DNA from: UBA10348 sp002469915
GTDB lineage: Bacteria > Bacteroidota > Rhodothermia > Rhodothermales > UBA10348
Assembly (NCBI GenBank): GCA_029249345.1
Contig: JAQWHM010000017.1
Coordinates: 248,001-312,000 of the forward strand
Direction: 5' to 3'
Length of the DNA: 64,000 nucleotides
The translations under genes and the position numbers were made by a program. This document shows positions 46,080 through 55,254 of the stretch, in pieces; positions within the stretch are counted from its first letter, which is position 1; every line of letters begins with the position of its first letter. Under the pieces are notes generated by a model. It made no database searches, was not told the origin of the DNA, and was given only the letters and a program-made list of their open reading frames with translations.

Positions 46080-46886
46080 CTACGTGTTGTTTTCGCCAGC
46101 GGGATCTCCCCACTTCCAGTTTTCCAAACCCTCAAGTGCACTGTACGCAGTGAGGTCGTGTTGTATAGGTGTAATGGACACCCAACCATTATCAACGGCC
46201 CACAAGTCTGTGTTTTCACCTGAATCCAGGTTAACAAACTTTCCAGAGAGCCAGTAATAGGGCCGATCAAATGGATCCATGCGCTCAGCAAAGGACTCTT
46301 CCCATTTAGACCGTGCCTGGCGCGTAATCATACAGCCTTTGATGTCCGCAAGAGGTAAGTCAGGAATATTGACGTTGAGCAATATCCCCGGCTGAAGTCC
46401 TCCCTCGAGAACACGTTTTGCGACGGATCGAGCCATTCTACCTGATGCCTCAAAATCACCACCCGAGCCCCACTTGCAATACGAAAAAGCAATGGCTGGA
46501 ATGCCCAGAATAGCCGCTTCCGTGGCAGCACTGACCGTTCCCGAATAGATTACATTTACGGCCGTATTAGGTCCGTGATTAATGCCTGAGACTACCAAAT
46601 CGGGCTGTCGAGGTACGAGTTTGTCCATAGCCAACTTTACGCAGTCTGCCGGGGTGCCAGAGACAGCATAAGCAGTAACATGACCAGATGGCCCCCTAAA
46701 TGGCCAAGGACGAGCGCGAACAGGATCTCGCATCGTGATGGCATGTCCCACAGCACTTTGTTCGTGCAAGGGAGCAGCAACAACGATATCGCCTAGTCCA
46801 TCCATGGCAGCAACCAGAGACAAAATCCCCGGGGCCTCAATTCCATCATCGTTGCTGATAAGAATCAGCGGTCGTTCTTTTTTCAT
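46080..46886 (-). CDS. surE: 5'/3'-nucleotidase SurE
   Basis: A 268-residue SurE. The metal site D13-D14 is in ILISNDDGIEAPGI; SAVGHAITMRDPVRAR, VSGINHGPNTAVNVIYSGTVSAA and ILLNVNIPDLP are family blocks. It dephosphorylates nucleoside monophosphates and helps survival in stationary phase. It is between panB (15 bases upstream) and the osmC-like gene, probably one transcript. Confidence 0.95.
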   Translation of the reverse strand: MKKERPLILISNDDGIEAPGILSLVAAMDGLGDIVVAAPLHEQSAVGHAITMRDPVRARPWPFRGPSGHVTAYAVSGTPADCVKLAMDKLVPRQPDLVVSGINHGPNTAVNVIYSGTVSAATEAAILGIPAIAFSYCKWGSGGDFEASGRMARSVAKRVLEGGLQPGILLNVNIPDLPLADIKGCMITRQARSKWEESFAERMDPFDRPYYWLSGKFVNLDSGENTDLWAVDNGWVSITPIQHDLTAYSALEGLENWKWGDPAGENNT

Positions 46887-46901
46887 AGTCCGATTTCGGA
46901 T

Positions 46902-47726
46902 TCAATAGCTTTCTTCATCTGTTGGAAACGATCGCGACCTTACATCTGAGATATAATTTTGAACCATACCTGCGATCTGCGAATCAAGATGTCCGTAGCG
47001 TCTGACAAACCTTGGATTGAAGTCCGTGGTCAGACCCAACGCATCATGCGTAACAAGAACCTGCCCGTCACAATGACTTCCTGCACCGATACCTATCGTT
47101 GGAATAGAAAGCGACTTAGACACTTCTGCGGCTAACTCTTGAGGGATTTTTTCGAGTACAATTCCAAAGCAGCCGGCTTCTTGTAGTAAGAGCGCATCCG
47201 CCTTTAACTGTTCGGCCTCCTCCTCTTCTTTGGCTCTCACCTGGTACCCTCCAAATCGATAGATCGATTGAGGGGTAAGCCCTAAGTGTCCCATCACTGG
47301 TATTCCTGCTTCGATCAAACGCTCGACCGTAGAAACGATTGGCTTTCCGCCTTCAAGCTTGACGGAATGGGCGCCGGACTCTTTCATTACCCGAATAGCC
47401 GAAACTAATGCTTCTCGAGAATTCCCTTGATAAGAGCCAAACGGCAGATCAACTACTACAAGTGCACGGTCTACACCCCGAACCACACATTGAGCATGAT
47501 AAATCATGTGATCCAGTGTGATCGGAAGTGTCGTTTCAAAGCCAGCCATCACATTAGAGGCTGAATCACCAACTAGAATTACATCGATGCCTGCTCCGTC
47601 CAGAATGCGAGCCGACGTGTAATCGTAAGCAGTCAGCATGGCAATGGGAATGCCAGACTGTTTCATTTCCTGTAGGGTACGGGTAGTTACCTTCGGAGAA
47701 TCCAAAGGGGACGGGTGAATACTCAT
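46902..47726 (-). CDS. panB: 3-methyl-2-oxobutanoate hydroxymethyltransferase
   Basis: A 274-residue PanB, the first committed step of pantothenate synthesis using methylene-THF. Signatures: MLTAYDYTSARILDGAGID, LVGDSASNVMAGFETTLPIT, VVVDLPFGSYQ, VKLEGG, VMGHLGLTPQSI, and IGIGAGSHCDGQVLV. Normal length. It heads a minus-strand group with surE and the osmC-like gene, separated from the envelope cluster by a strong hairpin. Confidence 0.95.
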   Translation of the reverse strand: MSIHPSPLDSPKVTTRTLQEMKQSGIPIAMLTAYDYTSARILDGAGIDVILVGDSASNVMAGFETTLPITLDHMIYHAQCVVRGVDRALVVVDLPFGSYQGNSREALVSAIRVMKESGAHSVKLEGGKPIVSTVERLIEAGIPVMGHLGLTPQSIYRFGGYQVRAKEEEEAEQLKADALLLQEAGCFGIVLEKIPQELAAEVSKSLSIPTIGIGAGSHCDGQVLVTHDALGLTTDFNPRFVRRYGHLDSQIAGMVQNYISDVRSRSFPTDEESY

Positions 47727-47769
47727 GGAGTGTGTCCAATGGTGACGGTGCTGAACCGAGAATATAAAG

Positions 47770-47800
47770 AAAGGCGGGGGGCCTGCGGCCCCCCGCCTTT
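47770..47800. terminator. Perfect GC-rich hairpin terminator
   Basis: A 14-bp perfect stem (47770-47783 with 47787-47800) with a TGC loop. T-rich sequence follows on both strands (AATTTTTC on plus; CTTTATATTC on minus), so it can work both ways. It ends the dxr-to-skp cluster just upstream of panB. Confidence 0.85.
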
Positions 47801-47871
47801 AATTTTTCTGATCAAAGATGACCGACAATGCGGATTATCCCTTTTGGGCTTCGCCTTATCGGTCTGCAGAT

Positions 47872-48411
47872 TTAATTCTGTGTCTCTTCTTCGATCTCAA
47901 TACCCAACTTCTTAGCAATATCAATGTTGATATTAGCAACGCGTTCGGAATTGACATAAAGCAATGCAGGAGAGCGTATTACAACGTCTAATCCTTTCTC
48001 CACGGAGATCGCATCGATGGCCTCCTGAACACGTTCGAGCAGAGGAGCCATTAACTCTTCCTGACGCTGAGTAAGCTCTTCATCTTTGCGAGCGGCTGAG
48101 TCCTGAATTTCAGCTTGAAGCTGAGCAAGCTCACCTTCTCGTTCTGCCTGGCGTTCGGCAGACAGAAGAGGCTGCTGTTTCTGGTACTTATCGACGCGCT
48201 CCTGAAAGTCTGCGGCAAGTGCCTGAAGGGCTTCCTGACTCGTGCGGTACTCAATCGCCATCTGGTTCTGAACCTGAGCGTACTCAGGCATATACGTGAT
48301 GATGATTTCTGGATCAGCGTATCCAATCTGCAAACCCTGTGCCTGTACGCTCGTGCCTGCGAGAGTAACGGTCAGAAGAATCAAAAGGATACTGGAAATG
48401 CGATGTTTCAT
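47872..48411 (-). CDS. OmpH/Skp-family periplasmic chaperone (second copy)
   Basis: A 179-residue protein with a signal peptide (ISSILLILLTVTLAGTSVQAQ), the Skp start IGYADPEIIITYMPEY, a long charged coiled coil (about 45-135) and the conserved end VVIRSPALLYVN. Skp trimers hold unfolded outer-membrane proteins on the way to BamA. It follows a paralogue after 68 bases; both lie downstream of bamA. Confidence 0.88.
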   Translation of the reverse strand: MKHRISSILLILLTVTLAGTSVQAQGLQIGYADPEIIITYMPEYAQVQNQMAIEYRTSQEALQALAADFQERVDKYQKQQPLLSAERQAEREGELAQLQAEIQDSAARKDEELTQRQEELMAPLLERVQEAIDAISVEKGLDVVIRSPALLYVNSERVANINIDIAKKLGIEIEEETQN

Positions 48412-48479
48412 AGTAATGTTTTATGCGCAGTTAAGATGAAGTAGCGAATACTGCTACCCAGATGCGTTTAGTTGCTGTT

Positions 48480-49034
48480 CTATCTCTGACCAACCGTACT
48501 ATCAACGTCTATGCCAAGTTCTCTCAGCACGAGGTCCGATACGTCAAATTGATCTCGTCTAAACATGAAAAGGAAGTCGCCAGCGGCGTCGAATATAAAA
48601 TCGAAACCCTCTGAATCCGCAACTTCATTAATTGCTTGTAGAATCTTCTCCTGAATGGGACGCATGAGCTTTTCCTGCTCCAGAAAAATATCTCCGTCAG
48701 GTCCAAAATACTTTACTCTCAATCGCTCCAAGTCTTCTTCAGCCCGCACAATATCCTGGCGGCGTCGCTGACGCTCTTCATTGGTGTAAAGCAACTCTCT
48801 GGCCTGATAATCGCGGAATTGCTCATCAAGATCCGATTTCAGCTCGTCCAATTCCTTTTGCCAGTCTTGAGCCATACGATCCAACTGCTGCTGGATCGTT
48901 GCATAGTCGGGCAAGGCCTGCAAAATGAAATCTGAATCCACATATCCAATCTTTTGCTGTGCGGTAGCAGGCGCTACTAGAGCGATAGAAAGGAGAACAA
49001 AAGTAATCGCGGAAAGGAATCTCTTTTTGATCAT
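48480..49034 (-). CDS. OmpH/Skp-family periplasmic chaperone (first copy)
   Basis: A 184-residue protein with a signal peptide (FLSAITFVLLSIALVAPATAQ), then KIGYVDSDFILQALPDY, a highly charged coiled coil (about 45-130) and DFIFDAAGDFLFM near the end. It is similar in layout to the next gene but diverged. It directly follows bamA (68 bases), the standard genomic position for skp. Confidence 0.9.
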   Translation of the reverse strand: MIKKRFLSAITFVLLSIALVAPATAQQKIGYVDSDFILQALPDYATIQQQLDRMAQDWQKELDELKSDLDEQFRDYQARELLYTNEERQRRRQDIVRAEEDLERLRVKYFGPDGDIFLEQEKLMRPIQEKILQAINEVADSEGFDFIFDAAGDFLFMFRRDQFDVSDLVLRELGIDVDSTVGQR

Positions 49035-49102
49035 GGGAGGAGCCTTTAAAAAGGCAATCTGATTGGCAGACTAGTGTACAGTATCGTGGACTCTATAGGC
49101 TG

Positions 49103-51586
49103 CTACTGTCCGAATCCTTGTCCTAAACTGAACTGAAAGGTCCATTTCTTGGAGCCATCGTGCTTATTGTTGATAGGCTCAAAGGTATCAAAGTTGTATC
49201 CGTAAGCCATCTCGACCATCCCCAAGATGGGTAGGAAAAATCGCATACCAAATCCAGCTGAGCGGTAAACATCCGTGGGATTATAACTACTAAAGCTGTT
49301 CCATGCGTTCGCAGCATCAATAAATGCGTACGGCGCAGCTTGTAACTGCTCAGACTGAATAGCCATGTACTTCAATTCTGCCGTGTATTTGTTCAGCACC
49401 TTTCCTCCAAAGGGATCATTGTCCGCGCTTCTTGGCCCCAATGCGCCCAGCGGATACCCGCGGAGATAGACAATGTCTTTACCAAAGAAGGAATAGAATC
49501 CCTGCGTTTCAAATGGAGATCCACCGACGATGAAACGCTCAAATGCGACATCACGACTATCTAACGATCCGATGAAGCCAAAGTCGGAGGATAATCCGAT
49601 AGACAACTTCTGTGTAATGGGAGTATGCCACGTATTGGACAAACGCCATTTATGGTATTGAATTAAATCACCCAGCGGAGGGGCAACTTCTAGAGAGAGG
49701 GAAAACTTAGAACCGGCACTCGGGAATAGAGGATGATTAAGCTTGTTCCTAGTGAGCGCCTGGCGAATCGTAATCTCTTGGCTTACTCCATATGGAAGCG
49801 TCGAAATCCATTGTCTATTGTCGTAAAATTGATATCCAAGGCTCGTTGAAGAGCTAAACCATGGATCAGGACGCTTTAAACGCTGCTCAAAAAAGACGCG
49901 TTGCGAAAAGGTAAGAAGCTCTCCGCCTCTGTCATCGATAACCGTAAGCCCAGAAATTCTAGAGAATGAGGTCGAAAACCCGACAGGCCTCGGCTTTCCT
50001 TTAAACCAGGGTTCTGTGTAGGAAAGTGAATACTGCTGATACCGACGCCCATTTGTTTGAATCCCAACTGAGAAACGTTGACCGTCACCGGCGGGAAGTG
50101 GCTTCCAAGCATCCCCTTTCAGCATATTTTGGGCGGAAAAGTTGTTGAAGTTGAATCTCAACATCAAAATAAGTCCAAACCTTCCCCACGTACCGGATAG
50201 CTCAAGCTGATCCGTGCCCGTCTCCTCTAGATTATACTTGAGGTCGACTGATTTGCTTTCTTCACGTACATCGATTCCCGGACCACCAGCAAGAGACTCC
50301 TGTGTAAAATAGTTAAGCCCAATCAGGCGGCGAATAGACTCCTGAATCTGGCTACGACTAAACGTTCGGCCAGGAACCGTGGTCAGTTCACGACGAACTA
50401 CATGATCCTTCGTCTTTGTGTTACCGGCAATTTCGACGGTGCCAATCTTGTAGACATCACCCTCGAAGACCTCGAACTTCAGGTCCAGAGAATCTCCATC
50501 GACCACGATTTGAGGTTCTACGCCAAAGCGCATATAGCCAGAATTGTAATAGAGACTCGATACGTCTGTGTCTTTACCTGCTCCGTACAGATTTTCCTGA
50601 AGCTGCGTGCTGTTGTACAAGCTTCCTTTCTCGAACCCTAGACGGGCGTTCAGCAAATCATCATCAAAAAGGGTGTTTCCTTCCCAAGAAACATCCCGAA
50701 TATGGTATTCAGGACCTTCTCGGAGGTCGATCTCGACGACTAGGTATGGTTTGCCTTCTTCTTGACCCGCGATATAAACCGAATCTCGAAGGACTTGAGC
50801 GTCATAGTAGCCTTTCTCATTGTAACGAGCTAGAATGCGGCCCATATCTTGATCATACTCGGACTGATCCAGCTTACCACTACGCCAGAATCTCCACCCA
50901 TGCTTGGGTTTGGTTTTCATGGCTTTAATTACAGAGGCGTCATCAAAGCCTTCATTTCCAGTAATGACGATGCTTTTCACACGGACTTTCTGTCCGCGAT
51001 CTACGTTAAACGTCAGAGAGACCGTATTGTCGTCGTGTTCTATTGTTTCGACTTCCACTTCGGCCAGAGGCTGCCCTTTTTCCGCATAATACTCCTTGAT
51101 AATCTGGACGGACCGAGCAATTGAATTCTCGTGTACCGGTCCCCTAGTAATCAGCGGGACTTCTTTCTGTAAGTCTTTTGTGTGCCCTTTTTTTACACCG
51201 GAAAACGTGTACTCTCGAAGTTTAGACACTTCTCGAACTCGAATAACGAGGTAAATGCCGGTCCCTACTTTTCTTTCCTGCAGGATCTGCACATCTTCAT
51301 ATGTGCGTAGGCGATAAATCGACCGAATGGCGTCTCCTAAAACAGGATCGCCAGGAATAGTGAGCTTTTGACCAATCTGGAGACGACTGGTTTGCTGGAT
51401 GAAGCTATTGGAATAATCATCGGTCGTTCCTTCTACGGAGATACCGAGAATTTCTACAATTTCTGGGTTTACACCTATCCCACCGACGCTAGAAGCGGGC
51501 GATCCGGGTACCTGACCTTGTACGTGTCCAACAACAAAGACCAGCACGAGGCTGAATAAAGCGGCTCTAAAACTCATGAAATGCAT
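49103..51586 (-). CDS. bamA: Outer-membrane protein assembly factor BamA
   Basis: An 827-residue BamA/Omp85 protein. The signal peptide (FSLVLVFVVGHVQGQ) is followed by POTRA domains from about 40 to 440 (YTFSGVKKGHTKDLQKEV, VKSIVITGNEGFDDASVIKA, GTVEIAGNTKTKDHVVRREL) and a 16-strand-type barrel to the C-terminus, including the lid-loop motif region FIVGGSPFE and YLRGYP (VRGF/Y-like). The essential barrel-end pattern WTFQFSLGQGFGQ ends the protein. It inserts beta-barrel proteins into the outer membrane. ATG 51584 or the one three codons inside may be the start. Confidence 0.94.
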   Translation of the reverse strand: MHFMSFRAALFSLVLVFVVGHVQGQVPGSPASSVGGIGVNPEIVEILGISVEGTTDDYSNSFIQQTSRLQIGQKLTIPGDPVLGDAIRSIYRLRTYEDVQILQERKVGTGIYLVIRVREVSKLREYTFSGVKKGHTKDLQKEVPLITRGPVHENSIARSVQIIKEYYAEKGQPLAEVEVETIEHDDNTVSLTFNVDRGQKVRVKSIVITGNEGFDDASVIKAMKTKPKHGWRFWRSGKLDQSEYDQDMGRILARYNEKGYYDAQVLRDSVYIAGQEEGKPYLVVEIDLREGPEYHIRDVSWEGNTLFDDDLLNARLGFEKGSLYNSTQLQENLYGAGKDTDVSSLYYNSGYMRFGVEPQIVVDGDSLDLKFEVFEGDVYKIGTVEIAGNTKTKDHVVRRELTTVPGRTFSRSQIQESIRRLIGLNYFTQESLAGGPGIDVREESKSVDLKYNLEETGTDQLELSGTWGRFGLILMLRFNFNNFSAQNMLKGDAWKPLPAGDGQRFSVGIQTNGRRYQQYSLSYTEPWFKGKPRPVGFSTSFSRISGLTVIDDRGGELLTFSQRVFFEQRLKRPDPWFSSSTSLGYQFYDNRQWISTLPYGVSQEITIRQALTRNKLNHPLFPSAGSKFSLSLEVAPPLGDLIQYHKWRLSNTWHTPITQKLSIGLSSDFGFIGSLDSRDVAFERFIVGGSPFETQGFYSFFGKDIVYLRGYPLGALGPRSADNDPFGGKVLNKYTAELKYMAIQSEQLQAAPYAFIDAANAWNSFSSYNPTDVYRSAGFGMRFFLPILGMVEMAYGYNFDTFEPINNKHDGSKKWTFQFSLGQGFGQ

Positions 51587-51718
51587 TTTTTATCAGAAGA
51601 CAGAGCGATACTCGCCCCATAGAAGCGCATGAACGGTAATCTACCGCTTGGTGTTTCCCTCCTCGCGATCAATACTACATGCCCTGAAAACGTACCAAGG
51701 GATCCTTTATTGCACATA

Positions 51719-52474
51719 TCAGACACTAACGTCAACACTTCCAAATCTGCGCTCTCGACTTTGAAAATCGCGAATCGCCTCGAAGAGATCATTACGGCGG
51801 AAATCGGGCCATAATTGCGCACTAAAATGGAGCTCCGTATAAGCAAGCTGCCACAGCAAGAAGTTAGAGACCCGATATTCACCGCCAGTGCGTATCAAGA
51901 GATCAGGGTCAGGCATGTACGAGGTACTTAATGAGTCAGAAATAAGCTCTTGATCAATGTCTTCGACGGTTAATTCCGAATCGGATACTCTGCGTGCAAG
52001 GTGTTTCATTGCCTCAGTGATTTCCCAACGCCCACTATAAGAAAGGGCCAACGTCATGGTCATGCGGGAATACCCGCTCGTATCCTCAATGACCTCTTCC
52101 AGTTCTTCTTGACAGGCTTTCGGAAGATGACCCACATCGCCAATAGCCCGAAGCCTGATATTATTATCGTGGAAGGTTGCCGTCTCTTTTTTGAGTGCTT
52201 TGATAAGTAATTGCATCAAAGCATTCACCTCAGTCAACGGCCGACTCCAATTTTCAGTAGAAAACGTGTACAGCGTTAGATTCGGGATGCCCAATTCGGC
52301 GCAAGCTTCCGTTACATCACGGACGGCATGAACGCCATTTTTGTGTCCATGAACGCGAGTGCGACCTCTCTTTTTGGCCCACCTTCCATTACCATCCATG
52401 ATAATGGCGATATGCTCTGGTAACGGCCCGTTCGAAACCAATTGGGCCATTTCCTGACTCAATGGTTGGTTCAA
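51719..52474 (-). CDS. uppS: Undecaprenyl diphosphate synthase
   Basis: A 251-residue cis-prenyltransferase making the C55 lipid carrier for wall and surface glycans. The catalytic D27 lies in IAIIMDGNGRWAKKRG; TLYTFSTENWSRP, LSYSGRWEI and DLLIRTGGEYRVSNFLLWQL are family blocks. It starts at TTG overlapping the rseP stop (TTGA); ATG 8 codons inside is an alternative. It is 132 bases before bamA. Confidence 0.94.
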   Translation of the reverse strand: MNQPLSQEMAQLVSNGPLPEHIAIIMDGNGRWAKKRGRTRVHGHKNGVHAVRDVTEACAELGIPNLTLYTFSTENWSRPLTEVNALMQLLIKALKKETATFHDNNIRLRAIGDVGHLPKACQEELEEVIEDTSGYSRMTMTLALSYSGRWEITEAMKHLARRVSDSELTVEDIDQELISDSLSTSYMPDPDLLIRTGGEYRVSNFLLWQLAYTELHFSAQLWPDFRRNDLFEAIRDFQSRERRFGSVDVSV

Positions 52475-53853
52475 AGCTTGATTAGATCATTGAAGATGAC
52501 AAATACCATAAAGGCTAAAAGTACTAGCATACCTACCTGTTGTAGCGCCATGCGGATTTTCAAGGACGGCTCACGGCGCGCGATTCCCTCGTAGATCAAA
52601 AACACCAGATGCCCTCCATCTAGTGCAGGTATCGGTAGGATATTGATAATGGCTAAGGTAATGGAAAGCATGGCTACAATATTCCAGAAGTAAGCAGCAC
52701 CCAAATCGGCCGCCTCTTTTGTTACCTTCGCGATCATGACCGGTCCCCCAATGTTCTGCCTGAAATCGTCTTGACCGACGAATATTCGTTTCAAGCTAGA
52801 CGCAACGAGTCGTGTCTGAAGAAAGGTCTCAGAAACGCCTTGACCGATGGAGGCAAAGAAGCCATACTTCTTAATTTCCAGAATCTGAGAGATGCCGATG
52901 GCATACTGTCCAAGTGATTCTTCACCGGCCATAACGATTTCATAAGCAGTACTACCTACCGCTTGTAGCGAATCTGGAAGTCGGACGAACGCAGCGGACG
53001 CCTGAGCGGTAACGGTATCTGGACGCACAAACCGCAGTGCAAAATCTGCTCCGTCTGTGGCTTGAAGTGCAGGAGGAAGATCCGAAAAGAACACCACACT
53101 TGAATCACCCAATGCGGTGATGCGGTCCCCTGGCGCCAATCCTGCGCGTTCTGCAGGAGAGTCTGGAGCTACTATTCCAACCACGGCTGGATCAAACTGT
53201 ATTCCGAAGGATCCCCCACCCGTATTCAATTGGGTCATAATATCCGAAGGACCTTCAAAACGAAGGACGCTGGATCCCCGTTCAACGTCAATGATCAACG
53301 GATCGGCTAGCAATAACTCTTGAATGCTACCCAAACCCTCGAGTGCATCAACAGGCTTACCGTTTACGGCTGTTATGTGATCACCCGTCCTCAAGCCCAT
53401 ATCGTAGGCCACGGACTCCGTTGTTACCGTCAACGCTCCAACAGCCGGGATGTACGACTTTCCGTAGAGGATCGTCAACGAACTAAAAATCACTGCCGCC
53501 AAAATCAAGTTAAAGAGCACGCCGCCCGTTATCACCAATATCCTCTGCCACACAGGCTTAGATCGGTACTCCCATGGCTGAGGTTCAGCAGCGAGTTCTT
53601 CGGTATCCATGCTTTCATCGACCATGCCGGCAATTTTAACATATCCACCAAGCGGCGTGAGACCCAAAACATACTCAGTTTCACCAACTGTGACTCCTAC
53701 CACTTTGGGAGGAAAACCGACAGAAAACTTGTCTACTCGCATTTTGAACAGCTTTGCAAATAGAAAATGTCCCAATTCATGAATGAACACGAGGATCATA
53801 ATGGCCAACAGGACCCAACCTACGTACGGCAAGAAATTCAGAATAGCTTCCAT
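52471..53853 (-). CDS. rseP: RIP metalloprotease RseP
   Basis: A 460-residue site-2 protease. The zinc motif H25-E-x-x-H29 is in FIHELGHFLFAK inside the first membrane segment, FSVGFPP follows, two PDZ-like regions sit at about 135-310, and the second active-site motif is NILPIPALDGGHLVF near residue 400. It cleaves membrane-anchored anti-sigma factors or leftover signal peptides. It is located between dxr and uppS, as expected in this conserved envelope cluster. Confidence 0.94.
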   Translation of the reverse strand: MEAILNFLPYVGWVLLAIMILVFIHELGHFLFAKLFKMRVDKFSVGFPPKVVGVTVGETEYVLGLTPLGGYVKIAGMVDESMDTEELAAEPQPWEYRSKPVWQRILVITGGVLFNLILAAVIFSSLTILYGKSYIPAVGALTVTTESVAYDMGLRTGDHITAVNGKPVDALEGLGSIQELLLADPLIIDVERGSSVLRFEGPSDIMTQLNTGGGSFGIQFDPAVVGIVAPDSPAERAGLAPGDRITALGDSSVVFFSDLPPALQATDGADFALRFVRPDTVTAQASAAFVRLPDSLQAVGSTAYEIVMAGEESLGQYAIGISQILEIKKYGFFASIGQGVSETFLQTRLVASSLKRIFVGQDDFRQNIGGPVMIAKVTKEAADLGAAYFWNIVAMLSITLAIINILPIPALDGGHLVFLIYEGIARREPSLKIRMALQQVGMLVLLAFMVFVIFNDLIKL

Positions 53854-53912
53854 CGGTTACCCGAATTCGGGTGTTTCAATTACTGGAGTTTGTGGATTTG
53901 CGTCAGTCTCTT

Positions 53913-55100
53913 CTAATGGCTGGTAGGCGCACGGAGTTCCTTAGCAATTTTCCGAGCTACCTGGTCAGCCCTGACTCGATCTTCAAACGAATCCTCGAAA
54001 GAATCAGTGACTTGGGATAGGACCTCTTCCACCAGCCGGGTAATAGCAATAAATTCTAGATCTCCCTTCAAAAAACGGTCTACAGCGATTTCGTTGGCCG
54101 CATTCAAGATGGCAGGCACAGCGCCTCCTTGACGAAGCGCTTCAAAAGCCAGTCCAAGTGATGGGTATTTCCTCAAGTCTGGAGCCTCGAAATCAAGCGA
54201 GCGAGTCTCAGACCAATCGAGCACCTCGTGGTCTGACTTCCATCTTTCTGGATAAGAAAGTGCAAATTGTATAGGCACTTTCATGTCTGGAGGCCCCAAC
54301 TGCGCCTTTGACGACCCATCTACAAACTCGACCATGGAGTGCACTATGGACTGAGGGTGGATCACAACATCGATTTTTTCAGGTGGAAGGTCGAACAACC
54401 AACGCGCCTCGATGACCTCCAAGCCTTTATTCATCATGGTGGCAGAATCGATCGTAATCTTAGAACCCATTTCCCAATTTGGGTGGGCCATGGCCTCCTC
54501 TCGGGTTATGGAGCCAAAGCTTTCAAGACTTCGTTTCCGAAAAGGACCGCCAGAAGCCGTAAGGATGAGACGAGATACGAATTCCTCCCGCTCCCCTAAC
54601 AAACACTGATAGATAGCGGAATGCTCGCTATCCACCGGAATAATTTCAGCGCCATGTTGCGAGGCTAATTCCTGAATGAGATCACCGGCTACAACAAGGG
54701 TTTCTTTATTGGCCAGCGCGATGCGCGACCCGGTTTTGACCGCTGCAATAGTGGGCTTCAAGCCCACGGCTCCGACGAGAGCTACCACAACTACATCCAG
54801 ATTGAGCCACGTCGCTGCCCGGACCAGACCGTCTGAGCCGTCAAAAACCGGACAAGAAAAATGATTTGAGAGGCTGGCCGCTCCCCCTTTCGCCCCAATC
54901 GAGACACATTCAGGAGAAAACTCTGCAGCCTGTTCCTCCAGAAGTCCTACGTTTGCTCCCGCGGTAATTGCCACAATATCGATCCGTTCAGGATGCATTC
55001 GGGCAATATCTAGTGTCTGCGTTCCAATCGACCCCGTAGAACCAAGAATCGCAACCCGGATGGGCGGCGTGGGTTTATCGATGCGTTTTTCGACTCTCAA
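53913..55100 (-). CDS. dxr: 1-deoxy-D-xylulose 5-phosphate reductoisomerase
   Basis: A 395-residue IspC/Dxr, the second enzyme of the MEP isoprenoid pathway. NADPH loop AILGSTGSIGTQTLDIA, ALANKETLVVAG, PVDSEHSAIYQCL (metal and substrate), LTASGGPF, and MGSKITIDSATMMNKGLEVIEA are all present. It leads the minus-strand cluster dxr-rseP-uppS-bamA-skp-skp, supplying isoprenoid precursor to UppS. Confidence 0.95.
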   Translation of the reverse strand: MRVEKRIDKPTPPIRVAILGSTGSIGTQTLDIARMHPERIDIVAITAGANVGLLEEQAAEFSPECVSIGAKGGAASLSNHFSCPVFDGSDGLVRAATWLNLDVVVVALVGAVGLKPTIAAVKTGSRIALANKETLVVAGDLIQELASQHGAEIIPVDSEHSAIYQCLLGEREEFVSRLILTASGGPFRKRSLESFGSITREEAMAHPNWEMGSKITIDSATMMNKGLEVIEARWLFDLPPEKIDVVIHPQSIVHSMVEFVDGSSKAQLGPPDMKVPIQFALSYPERWKSDHEVLDWSETRSLDFEAPDLRKYPSLGLAFEALRQGGAVPAILNAANEIAVDRFLKGDLEFIAITRLVEEVLSQVTDSFEDSFEDRVRADQVARKIAKELRAPTSH

Positions 55101-55254
55101 AGTGACATGCGCGCCTAGACGCTTTCGAATGATTAGGGTAAAAACACCAAAGGTTGAAACATACGAGGCCCACCCACGATATTAAAGCGCACTTTCAGGG
55201 AAACAGCCGTCCCGCTGCGAAGCAGCTGTACAAAAGAACCCTCTACCCCAGTCC

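Noticed and set aside
53320..53763. A 147-codon plus-strand open frame
   Set aside because: It is antisense to rseP, which has all its family motifs.
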